A stretch of DNA of 64,000 nucleotides from an uncultured Methanomassiliicoccus sp. (lineage in GTDB: Archaea; Thermoplasmatota; Thermoplasmata; Methanomassiliicoccales; Methanomassiliicoccaceae): assembly GCA_905203995.1 (NCBI GenBank), contig CAJKXZ010000006.1:1-64000 (forward strand), read 5' to 3'. This document shows positions 52,405 through 61,133 of the stretch, piece by piece. The translations under genes and the position numbers were made by a program. Positions within the stretch are counted from its first letter, which is position 1. Every line of letters begins with the position of its first letter. Under the pieces are notes generated by a model that had not been told where the DNA came from, did not search any database, and was given only the letters and a program-made list of their open reading frames with translations.

Positions 52405-53277
52405 ATGACTGAACTTTTGGAGGAACTTGAACAAAAGCGTCAATTACATAACGTTGAAGCGGAAAAGCACCGCAGAATACGTGATGAACTGAATGATAAG
52501 ACGAAAGAATGGGTTGAGAAGAGAGATTCCCTTAATGCTCAAGTTAGGGGACTTGTCGACCAGGCGGCTAAACATCGCGAGTCAAGAGACGAACTAAACG
52601 TCAAAGTTCGGGAAGCCAAAGAACAGCGTGATGTTTGGAACAAAGTTGTCAATGACTTGAATGAAAAGGTTACTAAGATTAAAAAAGACAACTTACCGAA
52701 GAACAATGGTCCTTCAGTTCAAAAACTTAAGAAAGAATTGAAATCACTCGAATTTAAGCAAATGACCTCTGTTCTCTCAAAAGGAAAAGAGCAGGAACTT
52801 ATTGATCAGATGGCTAAACTGCAGGCTGAGATTAAAGAGCGTGAAAAAGCCTACGATCAGAATGATGACATTAAAGATGCTTTGAAAGAGCTGCGCGACG
52901 CCAAAGAACAGGCGGAAGTCCATCACCGCAAAGTCTCAGAGTACGCTGAAAGCGCCCAGGCTGAACACGATGCCATGATCGCTTTGTACGAACAGGCTGA
53001 TGCCTTGAGAAAGGAAGCCGATGCCGCTCAAGAAGCATTTATCACTAACAAAGTCAACTCCGATGAGGAGCACAAGAAGTATATCGAAAACATACGCCAA
53101 GTGCACGACTACGATAAGATCTTAGCCGGAATGAGGCAGAAAGCTCGTAAAGCCAAGAAAAAGGATGACGAAGCTTCCGCCAAAGAAGAAGCGGAGAAAA
53201 TCTTTGACCGCTTTAAAGCCGGAGAGAAGCTCAGCACTGATGACTTGATGGCGTTACAGAAATCAGGTTACCTTTAA
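52405..53277 (+). CDS. Archaeal coiled-coil protein (COG1340)
   Basis: About 290 residues, almost wholly helical and charged with heptad repeats. HRRIRDELNDKTKEW near the start and FDRFKAGEKLSTDDLMALQKSGYL-type residues at the end are those of COG1340, a conserved archaeal family of unknown function. A TTG at 52384 opens the frame, but the ATG at 52405 fits the family and TATA-like element at 52371-52380. A perfect terminator follows. Confidence 0.82.
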   Translation: MTELLEELEQKRQLHNVEAEKHRRIRDELNDKTKEWVEKRDSLNAQVRGLVDQAAKHRESRDELNVKVREAKEQRDVWNKVVNDLNEKVTKIKKDNLPKNNGPSVQKLKKELKSLEFKQMTSVLSKGKEQELIDQMAKLQAEIKEREKAYDQNDDIKDALKELRDAKEQAEVHHRKVSEYAESAQAEHDAMIALYEQADALRKEADAAQEAFITNKVNSDEEHKKYIENIRQVHDYDKILAGMRQKARKAKKKDDEASAKEEAEKIFDRFKAGEKLSTDDLMALQKSGYL

Positions 53278-53288
53278 ACACCTTCCAC

Positions 53289-53327
53289 ATGCGTAGACTT
53301 TTGTCTACGCATACTCTAGATTTTTTT
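53289..53327 (+). terminator. Terminator of the coiled-coil gene
   Basis: A perfect ten-pair stem ATGCGTAGAC / GTCTACGCAT with a TTTT loop is followed by TTTTTTT at 53321-53327. Confidence 0.9.
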
Positions 53328-53441
53328 AGAAGATTAACTAAGATCGAATAAAACTTGATTTGCTTATCCATTTGTATTCAGTAGGCAACAAGCATTAGAC
53401 AATTATATAATAACCCAGATAATAGCATACGATAAAAGGAA

Positions 53442-53450
53442 AGTATAAAT
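53442..53450 (+). promoter_or_regulatory. TATA box of the candidate ncRNA
   Basis: AGTATAAAT, preceded by purine-rich AAAGGAA (a BRE-like element), is centred 25 bases before the ncRNA start at about 53471. Confidence 0.7.
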
Positions 53451-53470
53451 AGTGTTTAGAGAATATTAGG

Positions 53471-53553
53471 TTGGGAAGGACGAGCTAGTCTACAGAGTGC
53501 ATCCCATCCCTTCTGACAGAGCTAGCCGTCCGCTTCCTATGCATGATTTTTTT
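53471..53553 (+). ncRNA. Candidate structured small RNA upstream of srp54
   Basis: About 83 bases with three independent signals. A TATA box lies 25 bases upstream. A long stem forms: GGAA (53474-53477), GGACG (53478-53482), bulged A, GCTAG (53484-53488), paired with CTAGC (53522-53526), CGTCC (53527-53531), a two-base bulge and TTCC (53534-53537). A T-run (53547-53553) ends it. The 33-base apical part is C-rich (CCCATCCC). It does not match 7S/SRP RNA, RNase P, tRNA or clear C/D or H/ACA motifs. No coding frame crosses it. Confidence 0.6.
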
Positions 53554-53601
53554 AGCAAAGTTAATAACCAACCTTCGCTCTCAACTGCTCTGGTATAACA
53601 C

Positions 53602-54939
53602 ATGGTGCTTGAAGGACTTGGACAATCTCTAAGGAACGCTATTTCTAAGATAACTAAAGCGAACCATATTGATGAAGAACTCATTAAAGAGATTTCCAAA
53701 GATATTCAGCGAGCGCTGCTTCACGCCGATGTCAACGTGAAACTTGTTTTGGAGCTGACCAAGGAGCTGGAGAACAAAGCTCTGCGGGAAAGCCCGCCAC
53801 CAGGCATGAGCGCCAAAGAATATGTTATCCGCATCATCAATGATGAGCTTACTAAAATTCTCGGCGAGCCACGGCCACTACCCATCAAAAAACAAGTAAT
53901 CATGATGGTTGGTCTCTATGGTCAAGGTAAAACTACTACCACCGGTAAGCTGGGTCGCTATTTTACTAAAAAAGGTTTGAAAACTGGTGTCATCGCTGCG
54001 GATGTTCATCGTCCAGCCGCTTTTGATCAATTAAAACAAGTGGCCGAAAAGGTCAACGTCTCCTTTTATGGAGAAAATGGCGTAAAAGACGCGCCGGCGA
54101 TCGTCAAAAGAGGATTGGAACAGTTTGCTAACATGGATGTTGTGATTATCGATACTTCCGGACGTCACGCGCTGGAAGATGATTTGATTCAAGAGATCAA
54201 AGAGGTAGCAGAAGTAGCAAAACCGGATGAACGCGTTTTAGTTCTTGATGCGGCGGTAGGACAACAAGCTGGTCCACAGGCTAAAGCCTTCCATGATGCT
54301 GTTAACATCACCAGCGTAATTATCACTAAAATGGATGGTACCGCGAAAGGTGGTGGTGCACTTTCTGCAGTCGCCCAAACTAATGCTCCGATTTCTTTTA
54401 TCGGAACCGGCGAACATCTGGTTGACTTGGAACCATTCGAATCAGCACGCTTTGTCTCACGACTGCTGGGCATGGGCGATATTCAGAGCTTGTTAGAAAC
54501 TGCCAAAGAGAGCATTTCGGAAGAACAGGCTGAAGAGACCATGCGGAAAATGATGTCCGGCAAATTCACATTGGTGGAAATGTACAACCAGATGGAAATG
54601 CTGAACAACATGGGACCTCTGCAGAAGATCATGAACATGATCCCCGGCATGGGCAATCTGGAAGACAAAGTGAATGTCGAAGAATCACAAGAAAAACTGC
54701 GGCGCTACCGCTACATCATGGATTCGATGACGCAAGCCGAAATGGAAGATCCTAAGATCATTAAAGCTTCCCGAGTAGCCCGTATTGCTAAAGGTGCCGG
54801 GGTCGACGCCCGAGATGTGCGCGAACTGATCCGCCAATATAATACCTCTAAAAAAGCCGTCAAAGGCTTCATGGGCAACCGTAAGCTCCGAAAACAACTT
54901 ATGAAACAGCTCTCATCAGGTGGAGTTGATCAAGAATGA
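53602..54939 (+). CDS. srp54: Signal recognition particle GTPase SRP54
   Basis: It binds signal sequences and 7S RNA to target proteins to the membrane. The helical N domain (1-90) opens VLEGLGQSLRNAISKIT. The GTPase has VGLYGQGKTTTTGKLG (G1), ADVHRPAAFDQL, DTSGRH and TKMDGTAKGGGA. The methionine-rich M domain (about 300-445) has GPLQKIMNMIPGMG and RIAKGAGV. Length (445 residues) is standard. It overlaps trmY by 4 bases (ATGA) and leads an operon of four genes. Confidence 0.97.
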   Translation: MVLEGLGQSLRNAISKITKANHIDEELIKEISKDIQRALLHADVNVKLVLELTKELENKALRESPPPGMSAKEYVIRIINDELTKILGEPRPLPIKKQVIMMVGLYGQGKTTTTGKLGRYFTKKGLKTGVIAADVHRPAAFDQLKQVAEKVNVSFYGENGVKDAPAIVKRGLEQFANMDVVIIDTSGRHALEDDLIQEIKEVAEVAKPDERVLVLDAAVGQQAGPQAKAFHDAVNITSVIITKMDGTAKGGGALSAVAQTNAPISFIGTGEHLVDLEPFESARFVSRLLGMGDIQSLLETAKESISEEQAEETMRKMMSGKFTLVEMYNQMEMLNNMGPLQKIMNMIPGMGNLEDKVNVEESQEKLRRYRYIMDSMTQAEMEDPKIIKASRVARIAKGAGVDARDVRELIRQYNTSKKAVKGFMGNRKLRKQLMKQLSSGGVDQE

Positions 54940-55526
54940 GACGCTTCGTAGTAGTGGGACATAAAGCAGCTTCCTCGGGAGATTTTAAACTGGAAGATAT
55001 GGCCGGTGGAGCTGGTCGCTTAGACATTCTTTTAAGATGCATTAACTCCGCATTTTTCTTATCTCATTCCATCCGCAAGGACGTAGAAATCTATCTGGTT
55101 GTCCTCGGAGGAGAAGATGCACCTAAGACTATCCGCATTGTTGGTTCAGAAGTCAAATATCTCAACCCTGATGAAAGATCTACGGGAGCACTTATCAGGA
55201 ATGCACTGATGGTCGATGTTGATGACCGGGAAATGCGTTCATCACCAGGAATTTATGTTTCACGTGACTCATTTTATGAAGTGATCAATCGTCTTTCAGC
55301 TAAATCTCGCATCGTTTATCTTCGCGAAGATGGGGTTGATGTCAGAACTGCCGAATTTGCCGAAGAAGTGACTTTCGTCCTTTCGGACAATCAGGATCTG
55401 ACTAACCAAGAAGATGATACTTTATGCTCACTTAATCCTTCGATCTGCTCGTTAGGTCCTTACTCATATCATGCAGATCATTGTATAATCCTCATCAATA
55501 ATGAACTAGACCGCCGTGGAGTTTAA
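54936..55526 (+). CDS. trmY: tRNA pseudouridine(54) N1-methyltransferase TrmY
   Basis: It methylates pseudouridine 54 in tRNA in place of the bacterial T54. A 196-residue SPOUT-fold enzyme. RRFVVVGHKA opens it; FFLSHSIRKDVEIYLVVLGG, YLNPDERSTGALIRNAL and CSLGPYSYHADHCI are the family blocks (SAM-binding knot). It is co-translated with srp54. Confidence 0.95.
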   Translation: MRRFVVVGHKAASSGDFKLEDMAGGAGRLDILLRCINSAFFLSHSIRKDVEIYLVVLGGEDAPKTIRIVGSEVKYLNPDERSTGALIRNALMVDVDDREMRSSPGIYVSRDSFYEVINRLSAKSRIVYLREDGVDVRTAEFAEEVTFVLSDNQDLTNQEDDTLCSLNPSICSLGPYSYHADHCIILINNELDRRGV

Positions 55527-55566
55527 GCCTGCGGCCCCTTCAATAGAAAAGCACGGAGATTCAGTA

Positions 55567-55770
55567 ATGTCAGAGAAAATACAAATCCCCCAGCATAACC
55601 ACTGCCGCAGTTGCGGAAAAGCATTCATCGGCACTGAACGGTATTGTTCAGACGCTTGTGCCTCGAAAAACAAAACAGAGGTCAAGAAAAAGAAAAAAGA
55701 GCTCTATGCTCTGTTTGCCGTGCTGATGGTGATCATGATTGTTGCGGTTGTAGCTGGCCTGGTTATTTGA
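55567..55770 (+). CDS. DUF2116-family zinc-ribbon membrane protein
   Basis: A 67-residue protein. HNHCRSCGKAF and RYCSDAC form a four-cysteine zinc ribbon, a run of lysines follows, and one C-terminal membrane helix (LFAVLMVIMIVAVVAGLVI) ends it. This is the DUF2116 layout, common in archaea. The frame opens at a GTG (55516) overlapping trmY, but the ATG at 55567 follows a GGAG site. Proximity to SRP54 suggests a membrane or targeting link; this is inference. Confidence 0.8.
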   Translation: MSEKIQIPQHNHCRSCGKAFIGTERYCSDACASKNKTEVKKKKKELYALFAVLMVIMIVAVVAGLVI

Positions 55771-56732
55771 AAGTCGGCTTAGGCGGAACATTTAACGTTC
55801 TTCACCGCGGGCACCAGAAACTGCTGGAAACAGCAATAGCCAGTGGTGGTGAGGTCTGCGTAGCCGTTACTTCTGATGAATTCAGTGCTCAGAATAAGGC
55901 CTATTTTGTTCCATTAAATGAAAGAATTAAACGAGTTGAGGATTACCTCCGTGCCCGCAACTGCCATTATTCTCTGAGTGTAATTGACCAAGCTGCCGGC
56001 AGTGCACCTTACGATCCCGCATTAGAGATGATCGTGGTCTCACCAGAAACGCAGCCGGCGGCGGAGTGGATTAATTCTTTAAGAGCACAAAATAAACTCA
56101 AACCGCTGCAGATTATTACCGTTCCCCATGTTCTGGCGGAAGACGGATTGCCCATTTCATCCAGCAGAATCTTAGCTGGTGAAATTGATGAAAATGGCAA
56201 AATGCAACGTCCCTTGCGGATTGCGGTAGGTTCACTAAATAAGATAAAAATTGACGCAACACGTCAGGCCTTTTCTAAATTTTATCAAAATATCGAGGTC
56301 TTTGGTGTAGATGTGTCATCAGGTGTACCGGAACAGCCTAAAGAAGATGAAACCCGCCAAGGCTCCATCAACCGTGCTCAGCGCTGCCTCGGTACTGCTG
56401 ATTATGGCGTAGGGTTGGAAGCCGGTGTGTTTGAAACCATCGATGGTTTGTATGACGTCCAGTATTGTACGATTATTGATAAAGCTGGCAAAATGACCAT
56501 TGGCCATGGACCGGGTTTCCGTTATCCGGATGCTGTCAAAGAAAAAGTCGCAGCCGGCTGGACCGTCGGTGATGCTTTCAATTCCATGTACGAATGGGAG
56601 AGAAAGGGTCTAGGTGAAGGGGCAATCGGCTGCCTCACCAAAGGAGTAGTTACCAGAACGCAGCTCTCTGAACAAGCAGTGATTGCCGCTCTGGTACCAA
56701 GAATCAAAAGAGAAATGTTTCCCGAAATTTAA
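55767..56732 (+). CDS. coaD: Fusion: archaeal phosphopantetheine adenylyltransferase + DUF84 NTPase
   Basis: One 321-residue frame with two enzymes. The first (about 1-145) makes dephospho-CoA: GGTFNVLHRGHQKLL holds the HxGH motif and LPISSSRI is the C-terminal nucleotide motif. The second (about 150-321) is a DUF84/YjjX-type house-cleaning NTPase, with IAVGSLNKIKIDATRQAF, ETRQGSINRA, GLEAGVFE and GEGAIGCLTKG. It hydrolyses inosine or xanthosine triphosphate. The start is a TTG overlapping the DUF2116 stop (TTGA). The two are normally separate genes. Confidence 0.9.
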   Translation: MKVGLGGTFNVLHRGHQKLLETAIASGGEVCVAVTSDEFSAQNKAYFVPLNERIKRVEDYLRARNCHYSLSVIDQAAGSAPYDPALEMIVVSPETQPAAEWINSLRAQNKLKPLQIITVPHVLAEDGLPISSSRILAGEIDENGKMQRPLRIAVGSLNKIKIDATRQAFSKFYQNIEVFGVDVSSGVPEQPKEDETRQGSINRAQRCLGTADYGVGLEAGVFETIDGLYDVQYCTIIDKAGKMTIGHGPGFRYPDAVKEKVAAGWTVGDAFNSMYEWERKGLGEGAIGCLTKGVVTRTQLSEQAVIAALVPRIKREMFPEI

Positions 56733-57664
56733 GCCGCTGACGATGCTGGCTGTTCTTCTTTTAATTTAGGTGCGGGAAACATGAATTTGCTGATGTAGAT
56801 TAACCAGACAATATCTACGGTCATACAGACAGCCGCTGGTATAGCCGCGGCATCACCAATTAACGCCACTGCCAGCGCACCGGCCATTCCGGTATTTTTG
56901 TGAGTGGCAAAGAGAATTTCCGGCACCCGGTCTTCCCGTGCTTCACCCTTCTTTTTAAGCAAAGCATTGAGGCAGATGCCTACACCAAAGGTTCTGAGGA
57001 CTGCCGCGATCAGCAGAGATACGAGCAATACCGGTTCTCCAAAGAAAACATAATTGTTAGAGCCAGCGATGGCAACGACCAATACTGCAAAGGAGAGATT
57101 AATGACAATGGTTCCTGCTGCCGGCGGGATACTTAAGCGCCGCATGAATCTTGAGACAATCAGTGGTATAATGATCAACAGAGCGATGTACTCCAGCAAA
57201 GTCATAGGATCAATGGCTTCCCCGAGAAAGATCAGCGTGACCAAAGGTGTGACCAGTAAAGCTGCGAAGTAAATGACTGTAGAGGACACAATTGCCGATT
57301 TCATGTTACCTAACAGAAGGGCAGTAAAGGGAATTACCGACACTGCCGAAGGTACCGCCGCTTCCAGGATCCAGCCGTGACGGATATCGCCTTCAAAGAA
57401 AAAGGAGATCAGTACAGTAACGCCCAGACCCAGAACCATACAGCAGAAAAAAGCCTTGGTGATGTCTTTAGAATAGTGCTTAGGATTCAGACCTGCAAGT
57501 TTCATATTGCATAGTGAAAAACACATCATTACGCAAAGAGAAACCATGGCGATGTCTTTGTTAGTAATATGTTCTGTTTCTGGAAAGCCGCCGCAGACTA
57601 AGGCAATGATTAAAGCCACAGTCAGTACCAGCGGATTATTTCCGAGAAGATCTCTGATTCTCAC
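56729..57664 (-). CDS. BASS-family transporter (bile acid:sodium symporter-like)
   Basis: A 311-residue membrane protein with about nine to ten helices. AAVPSAVSVIPFTALLLGN and ATHKNTGMAGALAVALIG match the BASS fold, where such segments cross and bind sodium. Substrates of prokaryotic members range from pantoate and pyruvate to bile acids; pantoate would suit the nearby coaD gene, but this is speculative. It converges on coaD with a 4-base overlap. Confidence 0.8.
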   Translation of the reverse strand: MRIRDLLGNNPLVLTVALIIALVCGGFPETEHITNKDIAMVSLCVMMCFSLCNMKLAGLNPKHYSKDITKAFFCCMVLGLGVTVLISFFFEGDIRHGWILEAAVPSAVSVIPFTALLLGNMKSAIVSSTVIYFAALLVTPLVTLIFLGEAIDPMTLLEYIALLIIIPLIVSRFMRRLSIPPAAGTIVINLSFAVLVVAIAGSNNYVFFGEPVLLVSLLIAAVLRTFGVGICLNALLKKKGEAREDRVPEILFATHKNTGMAGALAVALIGDAAAIPAAVCMTVDIVWLIYISKFMFPAPKLKEEQPASSAA

Positions 57665-58056
57665 AAAACTTGCAATCAGCTCAATATTTAGTATTTTGCT
57701 ACCAAGATCTCTAATTTCAAAAATAACCTAAGGGAAAACAGATAATTTGGTCACAACTTTACGAAATAGTCCATTAGATATACGAGATAATTAAAATAAT
57801 CATTTATCAATAAGTATCACTGCGTTGCAAAAAAATTCCTTTCTTTTTGACCATCATATAATCCACATTCTTGCATCAGTTGGTAATTTTAAAAGACTGG
57901 CAGCAGGAAAACATGCTTGTAAAAGATATATCATCCAATTATAGATATAGTAATACGTATTATCCTAATCTACAAATATGAGGAATAATATATCCAAAAT
58001 ACTCAGTTGAGATATCGTACAGTATAGAAGTAAAATAACTAAAGAGGGTGATTAAA
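57665..58056. other. Intergenic region with palindrome, upstream of the iron-type ABC operon
   Basis: About 390 AT-rich bases between divergent genes. The clearest element is a perfect twelve-base palindrome, TAATACGTATTA (57951-57962), about 95 bases before the downstream start. I see no coding frame. Confidence 0.6.
57951..57962. promoter_or_regulatory. Perfect palindrome, candidate operator of the ABC operon
   Basis: TAATACGTATTA is a perfect twelve-base palindrome, flanked by GATAG and TCC. DtxR-type regulators, one of which is encoded at 31676-32311, bind palindromes of this size, but no known consensus is matched. Confidence 0.4.
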
Positions 58057-59208
58057 TTGGTTCAGAAAAAAATCATGGCAGTGGTAGCAGTTCTTGTTCT
58101 AGTGATTGCTGCTGCCGGGGTGGTAGTCTACACCCAATCAGAAGGAGGTGGGGCTGAGAAGAAAGGCCTCTATCGCCTAGATGCAACAGTTAGTGAAGTG
58201 AATATGGGACAGTGTTCAGCCACTCCCGGAGTAATCATCACGCTTGAACAGATGTATGCAGACTATTATGGAGAATTAGTAAACGATGCGTTGACCATTG
58301 AAGACGCTAAAAAGGACACTGCTTTTTGGGATCAATATGGCCAGTGGGAGTCGATAATTACCGACAATGGTGACACTTACACAGTAAAAAGTGTAACGAA
58401 AGATAAGGGAGAAGAGATGGTGACGATCACTAAAGGTGAAATTGGTGCCGTCGTCTCCTTAGGTACTATGTACACTGAAACAATGTATTTTCTTGCCTGT
58501 ATGCAGTATGGTGTTGAGCCCTATAGTGAAGAAGGTCTGAACAACCCTGATGTGAAGAATTACTTACAAACCCACATTGCAGGTGGAATGGACTACAAGT
58601 ATTATGAAAAGAACGACATCAAATACATGCTGAATTACATCGATAAGTCATCATATATCGACCTGGGGGTTACTAGCGTTCAAGCTATCGAAAAAGAAAA
58701 ACTCATGCAGGGTCTTAAAGATGCTAATGAAAAAGTCTCCAAAAAAGTAATTTATTTGGCATCGGGAACAAGAATCGCCAGCGGCTATTATGAGAATAAT
58801 GTTGAACCTTGTAAACAAACTAACAATTATTATGCATTCTTTGGCCCCACTACTATTTCCGAGGTATTCTCTTCGATAGAATGTATTGGTTATCTCACCG
58901 GTTTCGATGATCAGACTATCCAAGAGCTTATTGAAAACATCCAGCTCAGACTTTACAAGATTTATTACTCTGTGCAAGAAAAAACAAACGGGCAATCGGC
59001 AGGCTATGCCTACTGGGAGAGTGGCACCGGTAAAGCCATCAGTTCATCAATGGGTGAAATCATTGTAGAATATCTGGGTTTTGATGCTAAACTCTTAGAT
59101 GGTGCCGAACACGATCTTGAATCGCTGCTGCAGGATAAACCAGTATACCTGATTTTCTACACCAACGATGCTCGCACAGATGCTGAAAAGATGAGAATAA
59201 CTGCCTAA
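58057..59208 (+). CDS. Membrane-anchored substrate-binding protein of the ABC importer (atypical)
   Basis: A 383-residue exported protein. A hydrophobic N-terminal stretch (IMAVVAVLVLVIAAAGVVVY) is followed by a large soluble domain I do not recognise in detail. It lacks the usual PF01497 hallmarks by eye, yet precedes FecCD-type permease and ATPase genes, so it is probably the binding protein. A GAGGGTGAT ribosome site points to the TTG at 58057; the GTG at 58048 overlaps that site. Confidence 0.65.
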   Translation: MVQKKIMAVVAVLVLVIAAAGVVVYTQSEGGGAEKKGLYRLDATVSEVNMGQCSATPGVIITLEQMYADYYGELVNDALTIEDAKKDTAFWDQYGQWESIITDNGDTYTVKSVTKDKGEEMVTITKGEIGAVVSLGTMYTETMYFLACMQYGVEPYSEEGLNNPDVKNYLQTHIAGGMDYKYYEKNDIKYMLNYIDKSSYIDLGVTSVQAIEKEKLMQGLKDANEKVSKKVIYLASGTRIASGYYENNVEPCKQTNNYYAFFGPTTISEVFSSIECIGYLTGFDDQTIQELIENIQLRLYKIYYSVQEKTNGQSAGYAYWESGTGKAISSSMGEIIVEYLGFDAKLLDGAEHDLESLLQDKPVYLIFYTNDARTDAEKMRITA

Positions 59209-59210
59209 AC

Positions 59211-59227
59211 AGGGAGCAATCCCTTTT
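59211..59227 (+). terminator. Intercistronic terminator/attenuator after the binding-protein gene
   Basis: The short stem AGGGA / TCCCT with a GCAA tetraloop is followed by TTTTTTA. It lies between the binding-protein gene and its permease and may reduce downstream expression. Confidence 0.65.
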
Positions 59228-59249
59228 TTATTTTTATCGGTGAAAACAC

Positions 59250-60299
59250 ATGGATGACATGCAAACTTTAGAAGATTTGAAAAATCATCATCAAAAAGTC
59301 AGCCGAAAATCATTTCTCATAATTCTCTCCACCTCAGTCTGTTTATTTGCTACTTTTTTCCTTGCATTATTCGTTGGCAATTATGAATTGTCAGTCTCGG
59401 AAGTAATCTATGGTTTGTTGGGCATTGCTGATACAGAAACGAGTTATGTACTTTATGAAACACGTATACCTCGACTATTATGCTGTATCCTCATTGGCGC
59501 GGCCTTATCCACTGCTGGCTTGACCATGCAAAGCCTCTTCAAAAACCCCATGGCGTCACCATCAGTTCTAGGAATTTCCTCCGGGGCAGCCTTCGGGGCT
59601 TCATTGGCCATTTCCTTCGGCATCGGCGGCTTTCTTGGCCGTTATATGATTCCCGGCATGGCATTTCTCTTTTGTTTTATTACAATGGTTGTTGTATATC
59701 TGCTTGCCAGAACAAAATATGGTATCGCAACAACAACTTTGCTTCTAGCCGGAGTGGCAGTTGGGGCATTCTTTAATGGATTAGTCTCATTGCTGCAATA
59801 TATTGCCGATGAGGATACTTTGCAGAATATTGTCTACTGGACCATGGGCAGCCTCAATAACTGCGGATGGAACGCCTTTGCGATGGGTTTGATTCCCATA
59901 TCTATCGGAATATTCATCATGATTTGTTATGTAAAAGAACTTAATCTCATTTCTGCGGGTGAAGAGCAAGCATCCAACATGGGTGTAAATATTAGACAAG
60001 TAAGAATTATGCTGATCATCGCCACCTCTCTCGCGGTAGGGGGCGCAGTAGCAATTTCGGGAGTAATTGGTTTTGTGGGATTAATTGTTCCGCACATCTT
60101 CAGAATGATTGCTGGACCCAATCATCAGCTGCTGATGCCTTTGTGTATAGTTGGTGGCGGGGCGTTTATGATTATTGTCGATACCATCTCCAAAGCAGGA
60201 TTTAATGTAATCCTGCCCGTAGGTATTCTGACTTCCCTGCTGGGAGCGCCGTTTTTCATATACGTGATGAGAACCAGAAAAAAAGAGATTTGGGAGTGA
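59250..60299 (+). CDS. FecCD/BtuC-family ABC permease
   Basis: A 349-residue permease with about ten membrane helices. The family signature GAALSTAGLTMQSLFKNPMASPSVLGISSGAAFG lies near residues 85-118; GVIGFVGLIVPH and GAPFFIYVM follow. It imports iron-siderophore, cobalamin or heme-type ligands. The start is the ATG at 59250 (59262 also possible). It is 7 bases from the ATPase gene. Confidence 0.93.
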   Translation: MDDMQTLEDLKNHHQKVSRKSFLIILSTSVCLFATFFLALFVGNYELSVSEVIYGLLGIADTETSYVLYETRIPRLLCCILIGAALSTAGLTMQSLFKNPMASPSVLGISSGAAFGASLAISFGIGGFLGRYMIPGMAFLFCFITMVVVYLLARTKYGIATTTLLLAGVAVGAFFNGLVSLLQYIADEDTLQNIVYWTMGSLNNCGWNAFAMGLIPISIGIFIMICYVKELNLISAGEEQASNMGVNIRQVRIMLIIATSLAVGGAVAISGVIGFVGLIVPHIFRMIAGPNHQLLMPLCIVGGGAFMIIVDTISKAGFNVILPVGILTSLLGAPFFIYVMRTRKKEIWE

Positions 60300-60306
60300 G
60301 TAAGAT

Positions 60307-61089
60307 ATGACTCTACAAGTGAAAAATATTCGATTTTCCTATTCCAAAAAAGAAATTTTAAAAGGGATTTCTTTTGAAGCGAATAGAGGTGAGGTAATTG
60401 GCATTCTGGGTCAAAACGGATGCGGCAAAACTACACTCCTTAAATGTATCAACGCCTCACTGATGCCCAATGAAGGGATCGTTACATTAGATGGAGAAAA
60501 TATAATAAATCTATCTAAAAAAGAAATTGCTAGAAAGATGGCTTTTGTTACCCAGAGTACGAGCATTACTTTTCCTTTTTCCGTCTATGAAACTGTAATG
60601 ATGGGACGGTATCCTCGGATCGGTGCCGTTGACAAAGAATCTGAAAGTGATATTGACATTGTGTATAAGGCTATGAAAGACACTGGCACTCTGCAGTTTG
60701 CCGATCGCAGCGTCAATGAATTAAGCGGTGGGGAACGGCGGCGAGTGCTTATCGCTCGGGCCCTTACCCAGGAGCCAGAAATTCTCCTGCTTGATGAACC
60801 GACTCTGCATTTGGATATTAATCACCAGTTCGATTTGATGGAACTTGTCAACAAACTAGCCAAGGAACAAAATCTGCTTATCTTGATTGTTACGCATGAC
60901 ATCATTTTAGCGTCCAGATATTGTGATAAGATGATTTTGATCGAGAATGGCCGCATCAATCATATTGGCAAAACAGCAGAAGTAGCATCTTCCAACAATT
61001 TTCGTGAAATCTTTAAAATTGATTCGGAGGTCTCACACGATGAACGCTTTGGTTTGAATGTTACTTTAATCGGCCGCTGCAAAACCTGA
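60307..61089 (+). CDS. ABC ATPase of iron/cobalamin type
   Basis: A 260-residue ATPase. Walker A is GQNGCGKTTLL near residue 36, the Q-loop is VTQSTSITFPFSV, the signature is LSGGERRRVLIARAL and Walker B is ILLLDEPTLHLDI. It powers the permease encoded just upstream. The substrate (iron chelate or corrinoid) cannot be told from the sequence. Confidence 0.94.
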   Translation: MTLQVKNIRFSYSKKEILKGISFEANRGEVIGILGQNGCGKTTLLKCINASLMPNEGIVTLDGENIINLSKKEIARKMAFVTQSTSITFPFSVYETVMMGRYPRIGAVDKESESDIDIVYKAMKDTGTLQFADRSVNELSGGERRRVLIARALTQEPEILLLDEPTLHLDINHQFDLMELVNKLAKEQNLLILIVTHDIILASRYCDKMILIENGRINHIGKTAEVASSNNFREIFKIDSEVSHDERFGLNVTLIGRCKT

Positions 61090-61105
61090 GGATTTTTAAA
61101 TCCTC
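61088..61105 (+). terminator. Terminator of the ABC importer operon
   Basis: A perfect eight-pair stem GAGGATTT / AAATCCTC begins at the stop codon and is followed by ATTATTTTTAGG. Confidence 0.8.
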
Positions 61106-61133
61106 ATTATTTTTAGGAATAAAATAAATATGG

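Noticed and set aside
53471..53553. Identification of the small RNA as 7S/SRP RNA because of its position before srp54
   Set aside because: It is far too short (about 83 versus 300 bases) and lacks the conserved helix 8 sequence.
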